64,000 nt of DNA from Chrysoperla carnea (lineage: Eukaryota; Arthropoda; Insecta; Neuroptera; Chrysopidae), in contig NC_058339.1 of the NCBI RefSeq assembly GCF_905475395.1, forward strand, positions 49,547,172 to 49,611,171, given 5' to 3'. The notes below the pieces were generated by a model that saw only the letters and a program-made list of their open reading frames with translations, was not told where the DNA came from and did not search any database. The position numbers and the translations under genes are program-made. Within the stretch, counting starts at the first letter, position 1; each line of letters opens with the position of its first letter. This document shows positions 25,442 through 37,500 of this stretch, piece after piece.

Positions 25442-28400
25442 ATGGATGAAAATATTTCACAAAAAATGTATGCTGAGCATAAAACCATGAATGGTCAACA
25501 ATCAAATCCATCGTTTGTACCGGATGATCTAGGAAGGTAAAAATGTAACTTATATATCTTTATCAATTGATTCTGAACCAGTTTTGTCTTATGAAGGCTG
25601 TTGATTTTCTCAATATTTAATACATTTTTTAAGCTCTAGGAAGAAATTAGGACTATTTTCTCAGGGTACTATTGTATATTTGATTGTAGGGATTTTTTAT
25701 TTCGTGTATAAAATAGCTCATTATATACATGTTCAGTTGTTAAAGTCTATAGAATCCTTTGAGTATTGTGTACCTATAAGAAATTTTTATTTTTGCATTT
25801 CGCTTGTTAAGGTAATTCTTAAATCCTTCCGATGGACATTGTGTGAAAATTAACGAACTTCTATCTTCATATATTCGGTCCATTTTCTTTCAGAATATTC
25901 TCTAAGAGTATGGATTTTTTCCTTACCGATTAATGTGTTTTTATATCTGAGGGTGTCTAGTCGAAGAAAACTAATACCGGAAAAGGAAAAATATGAAAAA
26001 CATTCTGAAATCACTGTTCCAAACTCTCTACAATAAGCCAACATGTTTATAAATCACGTTTGTAACCATCCATATTTTTACCCTGTAGAGGCGTTCATTT
26101 CCAAGAATTCATTTCTAAATAAAATAAGAGATATCTTATACCGCTTTGTTATCTAATCACATTTTATTCATAGAGCGCTAATTGTATTGGGTGATATTTC
26201 AAAAAATTGAAAAGCAACTGAGGGAATAAAGTTTTATCAACGTTTAAATTTCAAACGATTTTCGATTGATTTTCGTAAACGCCTACTTTCTTGATAATTA
26301 GACATTGTTTGCTAAAAATAATCTGATCACTATAGTTTTTCCAAAAATTGCGTGTCAGTGACATGTCGTCTACAAAATAATTTTATATTTTTATACCAAA
26401 TTATTTTATACAATTTTTATTTCTTTTTTTTTTTTAGTTTTGCACCGATCACTGAAAAGAACATTTATAAGCAAAAACAAGCACCTGTCTATGTAGTAGA
26501 GTTGCAAGATACCAAAAAAACGCCGAAACAAACTGAAGATTATGACCCATACGTAAACCGCCAACATGTTTCTCATCCAACATCGTAAGTATTCACTAAA
26601 TCAGCCAAATCCAATTATAAAGATACAATGGCTTAAAGAAGTCTCTCTTGTCGATCTCTCTGCATATCCAATATGCAGTAAAATTTGTAATCCGTTGGAC
26701 TAAAAAGATCCTAATGTTGTTGATAAGGTAGTAGGTACTCCAAATTGGAGATTGAAATGTGTCGCAGATAGACAATTGGTTGTTGCAAATGTATGCAAAC
26801 CTCTAAATTTATTGAAATATTTACAGAAACTTTTCATTTCCATTTTGTCTCTCGCGGCATCGCTAATAACATTCCATATTTCGGTTAAAATTTATCTCTT
26901 ACTAAAACTATATCTTACTTTTTGTTTCGTTTATTAATTTTTATTTTTTTATTATAGAAATGTTGAAACTTTATTACATCTGTTAAAGGGAAGTTTAGGC
27001 ACTGGCATTCTTGCCATGCCTAAAGCTTTCCATAATTCGGGTTATGTTGTGGGTATTGTGGGTACGGTACTCATTGGTCTACTTTGCACATATTGCATAC
27101 ATCTTTTAATAAGAGCACAATATGAATTATGTAGAAGAAAAAAAATTCCAAGTATGACATATACGCAAACAGCCGAAGCGGCTATGTTAGAGGGGCCACC
27201 ACTATTTAGAAAAACTTCAAATTATATGGTGTAAGTATTTCAACCATTGTTATTTATTTTACATAAAGTTGTTTTAGTCACTCATTTACTGGGTTACTGA
27301 ACAGGTCAATAAAATTTTCATTGCATTCGGGGATCGTTCTGTGGAACACTTTTTAATCTAAGAGGCTCCCCAACTGCAATAACAATTTTAATTACCTGTT
27401 CAGTCAGCGAGTAAATAAATGATATTTCGCTATGTATATTGTATAGATTACACTCATGTGTGGTCAGTCGTGTATCAAAAGTAATTCCGAATAATTAATC
27501 ATATTTCTTTTTAATTTGTAGACATATTGTAAACGCATTTATTCTGATCTACCAATTGGGAATATGTTGTGTGTATGTGGTATTTGTTTCCGCCAACATT
27601 AAGGCTGTTGTGGATGAATACACTGAACATATAAGTGTACGTTACTATATGTTGATGATTTTAATTCCATTAATATTAATTAATTGGGTACGAAAATTAA
27701 AATTTTTGGCACCGTTATCAACATTAGCAAACGCCATAACTGTTGTTACATTTGGAATTATATTATATTATATTTTCCGTGAACCAATCAGTTTTGAAAA
27801 TCGTGAAATGGTTGGAGAATTGGATCATTTTCCATTGTTCTTTGGTACCGTACTGTTCGCTTTAGAAGCTATTGGTGTTGTAAGTATGCTATTTAATAAG
27901 TAAATAATTGTATATCAAATAAGTGTAAGTTGTAAGTCAATGATTGGTCTTTACAAAAATTAATACATTGAACTGGCATTCATCGGTCTAGCTAGTAGCT
28001 CCTTACTTTCTTCCTTGACTGTACTTTCAGAATCTCTTTATTTTGCCTTTTTCTTATCTTCCTTAACGTATGAACAAAGGTAGTAATATGTTCACTCAGT
28101 TAGTTTTTGAGAGTGTTAATACTTCATATTATCACTCGTTCAAGAGCGCAGTGATATAAACAACAATGAAAGCTCCTTAATTGCAGGACAGAAAAGTGAT
28201 TATTCTGCTATTGTAAGTAAAATCAACCAGGAATGAGACTGTAACTTTAAATGCTATCGAAATGTTTTCCAAAAGCAATACTTCGGCTGCCTTTTTTGTT
28301 GAAAAAGAAATAATTGAAATTTGATTCATTAAAAACCTTGCGTTGTCTTTCATTTATGGACATAATGTAACCATTTTGATTATAGGAAACATAAACCAAA

Positions 28401-30495
28401 GGAACATAAAAGTCTCTAGAGAGAGAGAACAGGAAATTTAGGATAGACCATTAGGCTAATTTTGATTTCTCAAGAAAACAAAGAGTATTTACTCCTTGTA
28501 CGATGGCAGACGCTTGACCCATTGCAAGTGCCGAGCAGTAGCAGAGGAAATGAGCCATCATTTTTGTCTTCTACTCAATGTTACATCTCCTGCAGTAATC
28601 GAGGTACACAGCAAAGCATTCAGCCTGTAAACCTCCTAGCCTGTGTCCTGTAATAGTCGCTCCTTGGAACAGGAAATAAAAAAATTATTACATACGGCAT
28701 AGGCTTCTTACATTGGTCCACAAAAGTACAATTAGATTTCTTAAAAAGGAATGTATATTTGTAAATAAAAAGATTATTAGGAGTTTTTATTTTGTAGTAA
28801 TATCAATTGAATTTACTTAAATGTATAACAAGTTGTCTAACTAATAAAATACTTTACAGATTATGCCATTAGAAAATGAAATGGAAACTCCACAATCATT
28901 TGGTGGACCATGTGGAGTTTTAAATCAAGGAATGTTCACAATTATCATATTATATGTGGGTATGGGATTCTTTGGTTATTTGAAATATGGCGCAGAAGCA
29001 GAAGGTTCAATTACACTCAATTTGGGACATACAGAAATGTATGTATGAAAAAAATACAAATTCATAGAGAAATTAAAATATTAATATCTTCTTTTTTGTG
29101 ATCGTAGGTTGGCACAATCAGTTAAACTCTTATTAGCGTTTGCCATTTTCATAACACATGCTCTTCAATGCTACGTAGCGGTTGATATTACGTGGAATGA
29201 TTACATCAAACAACACATTAAGAATAAGGAGCACAATAAATTTTATGAATATGCTTGGCGAACTGTATTAGTTCTAATCACATGTAAGTTTTTATTGAAA
29301 GTTTTTCATAAGTTAAGTTTTTTCACACTGCCGTTCGTTTCACCGCTGCCAGGTCTCTCAAATTATTTTCTTTTCTATTTTTAACGGTTGATATTGTATT
29401 AGGCTCCCGCTATCGAAGTGTCTTGTATTATTTATAAGTATGGGAAAATTTTCTATAATGATACCCCTAAGAAAAACTATTCGAGATATGTATAACGTCG
29501 AAATATTTTCGGTTTCTTTGATTTCGGTTTCTTTCGATTTGCTCAAATTTTTAGAACTATTCAATACTACTCAAAAGGTTCGTTTTACTGACCTTATAAG
29601 AATAGATGGGTAAAATGATACCATTGCATTTTTACCAAACAGTTCACATAAAATATTAGTTGTTCTTTCACATTTCATCAATGATAAGTACCTAAAAAAA
29701 CAAAAATCACTCGTGAAATCATATAAATCAAGACAGGCAACATGATGAGGGATCATTTTACCTATTATAATTTTACACACAAATTAGGGATCATTTGAAC
29801 GTATATAAAGGGGATCATTTTACCTGTAACGACATATTTGAATATCGTAAAACAAGCAGCCGGAGGTAACTAACACAAAAAAGAAATTTTACGTTAAAAT
29901 TTGTCTTACCATTGATCATAAAATAAATTTTTTGGTATGAAACACAAAATAGCTTATAAATATACCAAGTGGCTTTAATGGTTCATTTAAACCATCAAAA
30001 AATTATATGTAATCCCTATTGTAAACCCTATTGTAAACAAATCTAATCCCTATTGTAAACAAATTTAAACACATAATATCACAAAAAATTTTAAATTAGA
30101 ATTTTTCTCGAAAACTTCCTAAGTTTTCATTTTTAGATTTTGTCATTCCATTAACTTTCCCACCTTGAATTCTATTTCGCACATAATGAATTTTGTAAGT
30201 AATCTTTCATCTTTGATTTGTTTTATTAAAAATGTTTGTTTTTGTTACAGTTTTGTTGGCTGTAGCCATTCCAAATTTAGAATTATTCATATCACTGTTT
30301 GGTGCTTTATGTTTATCAGCACTTGGTTTAGCCATACCTGCATTAATCGAATCTTCCTTATGGTGGTATCATATAAGTGGTTGTGAATTTTACTTTATGT
30401 GTTTAAAAAATACATTCTTCGTTATTTTTGGAATATGTGGATTGGTTGTCGGTACATACACATCTTTACGAGATATTATACATGAATTTTCATAA
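25442..30495 (+). CDS. Proton-coupled amino acid transporter (SLC36/pathetic-like), 7 exons
   Basis: Predicted coding exons are 25442-25536, 26438-26584, 26958-27230, 27522-27879, 28860-29038, 29108-29283 and 30251-30495. All introns are GT-AG and the phases join without a break to give 490 aa, close to the usual 470-490 aa of the family. The first about 80 residues are polar and cytosolic-looking. From about residue 85 the protein is a series of hydrophobic segments (about 10-11), opening with HLLKGSLGTGILAMP, the hallmark of the first membrane helix in SLC36 (Aa_trans, PF01490) carriers. Next come CTYCIHLLIRAQ and CRRKKIPSMTY, as in insect pathetic-like proteins, then FALEAIGVV, PLENEM and GFFGYLKYG, also family signatures. 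By family knowledge it couples proton and small amino acid movement at the plasma membrane or lysosome, some members signalling to TOR; the substrate cannot be read here. The ATG lies two bases after an acceptor (ttgttacag ending 25439), so a non-coding 5' exon probably lies upstream. A possible AATAAA is at 30958. Confidence 0.93.
27280..27423. repeat. Imperfect inverted repeat in transporter intron 3
   Basis: The left arm contains tactgaacaggt and cattgcattcgggga. The right arm contains their near complements, tccccaactgcaat and acctgttcagt. Together they could form a hairpin of about 140 bp filling half of the 291-bp intron. It is probably a small foldback MITE; a structured intronic element is less likely. 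Confidence 0.6.
28451..28663 (-). pseudogene. LINE C-terminal remnant (CCHC end of a jockey/R1/CR1-type ORF2) in transporter intron 4
   Basis: Read on the minus strand from 28663, one frame gives ATITGHRLGG, then YCRRCNIE, a stop, and after it MAHFLCYCSALA. The order TGH, then CxxC, then HxxxC followed by ALA is the conserved C-terminal pattern of many non-LTR retrotransposon reverse transcriptase proteins. One in-frame stop and the short length show it is dead. It lies antisense within the 980-bp intron 4 of the transporter gene. The family pattern is recalled, not searched. Confidence 0.6.
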
Positions 30496-31293
30496 ACACA
30501 AAATACAAGTATCACACACAAAAATCTGAGAAAAATTCACTTTTAAAAAAATAGTACTAATTCATTATTTATCATTTCAAAATGAAAAAAAAATGTCGTC
30601 GAACCAAGAGGAAATGTATTTTTTTTTTATTAAGATTGACATTTTGAATATGGCATGGAAGAATTTCACAAATGTTTTGGAGTGGAATTGGACATGATAT
30701 ATTTTTGTTACGCCAATTTTATCAAAAACAATTGGACCGATGATGGGAATGATGATGGTACTAGAAGAATTGATTGAATGAAAATTTTTTATTTTCTCAA
30801 GATTATATTTTCATTTTATCAATTTTTCTCTTATAGAGAACATAGCATGACTAGAATTGAATGTATAGAGTAAAAAGTAGTAGCAAATGATATTTTTTTT
30901 AAATCGATTGATTGTTTTTGGTGATTTTTTCGAAACATAAATGATATGATTTAGTTTAATAAAAAATATCGTTTTAAGATATTTTTTTAATAATATATTA
31001 TAATAAATAAGCGTTCAATTAAAAAATGCATACAATTTGAATTTAAAAAAAATCACCTTTTTTGTATGTGTCATTATTTTTAAAATATTTGAAGTGTAAA
31101 TATTTAGAATCAAATTCTAACAGTATTGAAATGATATTCCTTTTTAAAATTAATAATTTTCTATTCTAATTTCTTTGAATAACTTTGATTCATTAAAAAA
31201 TGTAGAGCGTAATGTATTTTCGAAATATAATTTCCATAAAAAAAACATGGGACACTCATAAGATATTGTTTTAAACAATTTGAACTCATTTTG

Positions 31294-31450
31294 AGCCCTG
31301 GTAAAACAAAAAAGGGCTGTTATACCGTTTTACGTGTGTATCTGTTTTTTTGTCTGAGGCATCGTAGCTCCTAAACGGATGAACCGATCTTGATTTAGTT
31401 TTGTTTGTTTGTATAGTGACTCAATCGAAAATGTTCTTACCTACGTTTGA
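31294..31450 (+). repeat. Dispersed repeat family D, plus-strand copy
   Basis: Contains tgtctgaggcatcgtagctc, ctaaacggatgaaccgat and cttgatttagttttgtttg. The complementary wording (gtttaggagctacgatgcc, cagacagacaca) is at 46735-46960. Confidence 0.65.
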
Positions 31451-34400
31451 AGAACATTTTTTCAGTTTGGATAGTTTTTTAGAAAAAAATGAATTTTTCG
31501 TAGTTTTAAGAGCCTTAATCATCTCTATAGCCCCTCCAAATTTTGATACACCGTTGAAATTTTTTTTTAAATTCAGATATTATCTTAAGAAGTGACTATT
31601 GAGTCTGCCAATTACTTCACTAACTTTACTTACCAAATAATCTTCAGAAGATATTTAATCATGTATTGTTAAAACTAAAATACTGGTTAAAATGCGACTG
31701 TTCTAATATTTTGGACCAATATCAGGTATTTTTGTCAGGGAGCTTGTTTTTTGCAGTGAAAAGGAGGGCACAAATACATTAAATCAATTAAGTCAATACT
31801 TCGTGAACATTCGGATTTCATGACATTTAACGAGCTTTGAAAAATCGTCATGTAAGGTACAAATACAGTCTTTTCACACGGATAAAAAGTTCAACATTCA
31901 TTCTTAGATTTACAAATCAAGACTAATAGAATTTACAAACAAAGCACAGTCATTCTTTAAGGAGATCGATTTGTCTCTTTGTAGCATATAGATTACTTTA
32001 GTAGTTTGTCCTCGATAGAACAATAGAAATGATTATTCCCAAGGAAATTTATGAAATCTCAAAAACATGTTATTGATGAAAAATGTTATTGATGAAAACA
32101 ACCTTACATAAATAAAATAAAAAATGCATAAAAAGTTGAATAATATACATTTATAGGTTTTTCACAAGTCATTTCAAACTGTGATTAATGAATTATTTAA
32201 AAACCATAGAATTGAGAGATTTCTTATATAAATTAAATTCTTATTATAAGTATTATTAATTATTATTATTATTATTATTTATAGAATGAATCTCATTACA
32301 CAATTAAAATATTTTTATTTTGTTTAAAAAAAGTACGGGCGTAAAAATAATATTGGCAATAATATACTCAACATGCAAAAGTAAGATATTATAGTAAATT
32401 CGTGATTCAATTAAAGATCATAGATCGGTTTTAACGAACGTTTCGTCAAATTTTTGTTTGTCGAATTTCATAATCTTAGATAGAAACCTATAATGCGTAG
32501 AAAATGACATCTGTATGAATTGATTCGACATAAAGTCATTGCTAAAACGCGAGATTTCATAGCTTGTAAAAATAGCACAAAAAAAAAATTGTTCTCTTTA
32601 GAATATAATTCAATAGTATATTAAATCTTTATAAAGGAAATGAATCGTTCCATAATTGTTAATTGGAAAAGAAATGAATTTTTATTCGCTTGCTGTTTGT
32701 ATAAATAAAAATAGAATTGGAACTTTTTTCAACAATTAACAGTATAATATTTTGGGCGGTGGGCTTTTTGTGACTTAACTACTTCGAGTTTTGTGCAGGA
32801 CAAGCATTTCTTATCATATCGATGAAATTTTATGCAATATAGTGATTTTACTTAACGCGACATTTTATTAAACGATATCACAGTATCTTATTCAAATAAC
32901 TAGCCTAAATGATTTCTCATCAGTATTTGCAAACATCATGTGCTCATCGCATGCGATAAGTTGACAATCCGACTCCCATAATAACATCAAGTGACAGAGA
33001 TTAACCTTGAAGCCTCAAAATGCGTTTTCAATCCTAATAGTGCATTTTAATTGATTCGAACTTTACTAAATATAATTTTTTAGCACACATTTCAGTTAAA
33101 TTTAAGTTATCAGATCGTACTTTGTTTTTTCCAAGGTGACTCTGTAAGTTGACTTTGGTTTTTAGAACGGACTAATTGTTTCAGCTTAGTTGAAATCAAG
33201 AGGTTCCATTTTTTGTAAACGAGTTCACCTTATCCTACTAAATTCCTCAGTGATCATTATTTATTTGGATCCATGCTAAGTTCTAGGAGAGGCAGCCGTA
33301 GAAAATATCGGTATTTATGTGATCCATTCAAAGATTTTATGTGATCCTTCTTTCTTCTTATTTTGTCGTTTTTTAAATCTTAATAGACTCTGATTTTTAA
33401 TTTTTCTTGGCCTATTAAAACAATTTTCAATTAATTTAATTAGTAACCATCTACATTCAAAATTTGATTTTCTTTAATTTTTTAAATGATCGATTATATT
33501 TACTAATAATATCAAAATATTCAATTTTAAAAGTTCCTTTTTACGTCAGAAATTGCATAGCATCAGAAAATTTTTAAAAAAGTTTTAAGAAATATTGGAC
33601 TTTTTTATTTTTGTAATCTTTTCAGTAATTTTTGTGTTTAGATGTCACAAATAACCGAGAACCATATTGCCTAAACTTTTTTTGACACCTTTCAAACCTC
33701 TTCTTCGGTTACCTCTCTTGGATTAGAATAACTTCATTCTTCATTCATGTTTAGATTATTGTTTTCATATTTTCTTACGTCGTTACTTATATCATGAATC
33801 AAATGCATTTACTATCGTAATTCGTAAAACATATCTTTAAATTATATCGATAATTTATAATTGATATCAATATGAACGAAACAAAATAAATTTTAATAAT
33901 AATCAATAAAATCAATAGTAACAAAAATATTATATAGTAAAATTGTGTCTTAAGATTAACTTTAAAAAATTAGTTGGAGAAAAATTATAGAGATAATATT
34001 TACATATAAATTTTCCTACCTAAATGTGATAAATTGTTGTTATATTTTTTTGACAATTTTAAATTTTTACCATAATTTTTTTTGAATATTAATAAATATA
34101 TTATAAGCTAAATTACCTGATTCCGTAATAAAATATATATAATCTAAGTAACTCATTCAATATGTAAATATTTTTAAACATTAGAAAAAAATTTAAACGC
34201 TTTACAATAGTGATGATTATGTTTTCGAATATAGATTATAGTTTTTGTTTTGTATTGATTAAGAGAAAAAGCTCAAATTTATGAATAAAAATATTAACAT
34301 AGCTAGTGGAAATACGGGTTGGTATAATTAATATGGTTTGTTTTGATATTTATTATTAAAATTTTGAGTGATATAATCAGGAACTAATTAATTTATAAGG

Positions 34401-36904
34401 ATACACAAGGATTCTATACATTGGTGGTTTACTAGCATGATTCAAAAACAACTGGTTACTACTATTTCCACTTTTAACCAGCATTTTTCAATCAAAATTT
34501 ATTTAGACTTAAGTAAGGCTGCCACCTCCAAGTTCTAGGTAACCGGGAGATAAACCATAAAATCGAGAGATAGTGAAATTAATTCTAATTATACAACCGA
34601 ATTATAATACTGTTCGATATGTTTGATGTTTTGTTTACGCAGTTTTTTCATAATTATATATTTAAATAAATATGCTTCAAGTAATTCAAAATAAAAGCTG
34701 TTCAGAATTGTCTAATTTACCAGTCAGAAACAAATAATGAAAAAATATCTTTTTAACTGAATTCTGAAGAATTTATCTTGATACCGGGATTTGGTTGAGA
34801 CTGCACAATTTCGGAAATCTCCTGATCAATTATGGAGAGGTGGCAAACTTAAAATGAAGGCTGCAAACACCCAATCCAGCCTGAATTAGTTTGACTGGTC
34901 ATGGGCTTTGACTTTACCATATAAAAGGTTTTTCTTTTAAGATGATAGAACTTCAAACTTAAACTACTTATGTACAATTAATATTGGAAAAAACCATCAG
35001 GCATTGTTGAACATAACGCATGCAAATGATTTAACTTCTTTTTAATCAAGACAAGTATACTTTTTATCGTTTGAATCAAACAAAATGCGAACGCAGTCAA
35101 AACGAGAGATTTCATCGAGTTCCTTTAAAAACTAAGACTAACAATTCCATCGATGATATCGAACGAACTGAAGCTATCCGCATGTGCAATTTCCATCAAA
35201 GCTACGGGCTACATTCTGATGGTATCACAAATTTCCATAAAATAATCCTTTAAAAAAAAAAAAATTCATGACTGATCATATGCAACTACGCAGGTTGTTT
35301 AGTTTTAAATTTTCTGTTCCATCGCTTTAAATGGAAAACCTTTTCGGCACATCTTGGTGACTTTATTGAGCAGTATTACTTTCCACAACTGTTTAGTAAA
35401 ATAAACGCTTCCATATGTGAATTAAGCAGAACGTGGGTATGCTGGTAAAAAGTGAAAGTTGATTGAAACTTTACGCGACGAAATGTTATTTATCGAAAAA
35501 GAAACAATGATCGAGCCAACCAGAATCATGTGACTAATCCACTAAAATAAAACTCTTCAGCTAAATAATCTATCTAATTAATCAATTAAAAATGTGGTTC
35601 TTCAAAAGTACTTGGCAAAGCAAAATTAAAATTGCTAATAGTTCCTGCAAATATTGATCCAAGAAATAGTAATTTTGATAATGTCTACTTATTGGCAGTT
35701 GATACAAACCATAGTCTATTACCACATAAAATCCATCAATAATAACCAGCATATCACAATTTTTTAAAACGAGCAGTATTCTGTAAATTTTACACTCTAT
35801 AAGTAGATAATCTGCTATTTCTTAGAAGAAAAACTTTATTACGGGTGCTAAATTTTCAAATGCAGCGTCCAATTTAAAAAAAAAAAGCGTGATGTGTTGG
35901 ATAAACATGGCCATAGATGTTTTTAAAATTATCGTGCCTTATCAAAGATACTAGTTTTTGGATTGAATTTGAATATTAATTGCCTTTGTTATGTTATAAA
36001 AGAGACAAAATAAGATTTTTCATATTATATTTGGATTTTCGATATGAAATTCAAAGAAGATTTTATTTTTGAAAAACGTAAAGATCTTTTCTTGAATCGA
36101 AACTGTACAATGTTTGGAAAAATCTTGTTTTGTGATTAGATGGCGTTGATAAGTATTACCTCGTCAATCAGTTAGTAATTACTGTTTGTTAGAATTAAAA
36201 AGTTGTTAATTGTTTTGTGAGAAATAAAAAAGTAGGAATGCTAGAAATCTCTATATTTAAAAAAAGATTTATAATAAATTATACTATGTTCAAATTTCCT
36301 TAGGACCTTATATTTATATGCATCAATTTTATTTTATTACAAATGTACATGTTTTAACATTGTTACTAAATAAAACTTTTAAAAATTTTCACTTTATATT
36401 CATTTTAAATTAAAATCTTATCAAGAGTACTAATACCGGGTAAAACATGGTGAATCAAAATTGTGGAATGAATAAAAACAAGGAATTATCTAGCAGTTAA
36501 ACTTCGAAAAAATATTTTCAGTGAATAAATTTGCATTGTCTATTGCTGTTTTTCGAAAATTCATTGCTAGATATTTCAATTTTTCTGTTTACTTTGGTTT
36601 CTCATTTCACCCCATTTTACGGTAAGGATATGTACCATTACCAATAATCCTATTGCCAGGAATACTCGACGTTGAAGTCATAATTACAGTTGTAGCTTCG
36701 TTTGGCTCCCCTCAGCTATCAATAACATTATTGCCTGAATAAACTATTCAATTAAATAAGAGATAAAAAATCCGGTAAATTGATGTTAATTTAAATCCGC
36801 TCAAAGATAATTAAATAAAACAAAGTATTTAATTTTAATATACTGGAAAAACTCAAAATGAAGAAATTCCAAACAGTATAAAAGAAAACTTTGTACAACA
36901 ACTT

Positions 36905-37150
36905 GGACAGAGTGTACGCTTGCTGAAGTTGCTATACGAAGGCTGCTGGCATGTAAAAAAAGAAAAACTTGACAGACTCAAAACAGCTAAGCCGGATGTT
37001 ATGGAATTCTTTTCGAATCATAATGCCGTTAATACGCTTCGATGGACACCCCGACGAAGTCGATATCGATCAGGACAAAAAATCACCACGCACACACGCA
37101 CACACATACTTATTTTCCAAATTAGTGTTAATATGCCTTGTTCTGACTAT
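36905..37150 (+). other. Coding-like stretch of unknown origin upstream of CLUAP1
   Basis: This patch is less AT-rich than its flanks. One frame gives residues such as LLKLLYEGCWHVKKEKLDRL and continues to about 37080. A second open frame from 36969 overlaps it. I do not recognise either product and see no convincing splice site or start. It may be a decayed gene or mobile-element piece, or a chance ORF. Confidence 0.2.
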
Positions 37151-37361
37151 GAAATGTAAAGATATATTCATGTCTACATTTTAGTTTGTGTATAGAGGTT
37201 GTGTGATGGTACAATTTCTGTATGCGAGGGTGTGGGAGAGTGTACAACTAGAAGTTTCTAAAAAAATTATCAATCAATTTTATTTGTATTGCAATATATC
37301 GTTATTTTCAATGTAAGTATTCCTGCCTATAATTAATTTAGTGTTTGTTTTGAATTTAGAA

Positions 37362-37374
37362 GTTGCTTAGCAAC
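37362..37374. promoter_or_regulatory. X-box (RFX-binding palindrome) upstream of CLUAP1/IFT38
   Basis: The 13-mer gttgcttagcaac is a perfect inverted repeat (GTTGC, 3-bp spacer, GCAAC) and fits the RFX X-box consensus of two half sites 1-3 bp apart. It ends 126 bp before the CLUAP1 ATG at 37501. In worms and flies functional X-boxes of intraflagellar transport genes typically lie within about 200 bp upstream of the start. Confidence 0.82.
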
Positions 37375-37500
37375 AGTATTCACATTCTTTTATACAAGGT
37401 GGTTACCCTTTTTTATCATTCTAATATTTCAAATAAAGTTATTCTAAGTGGTTCTTTTTACCAATAAAATAATTTTACTGTTTGAAATTTAAAAAAAACT

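Larger units (their letters stand above)
30496..37361. other. Transporter 3' UTR and spacer
   Basis: The transporter 3' UTR probably runs to about 30980 (AATAAA at 30958). Beyond it no gene was recognised apart from the doubtful stretch at 36905-37150. Repeat family D is at 31294-31450. Confidence 0.45.
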
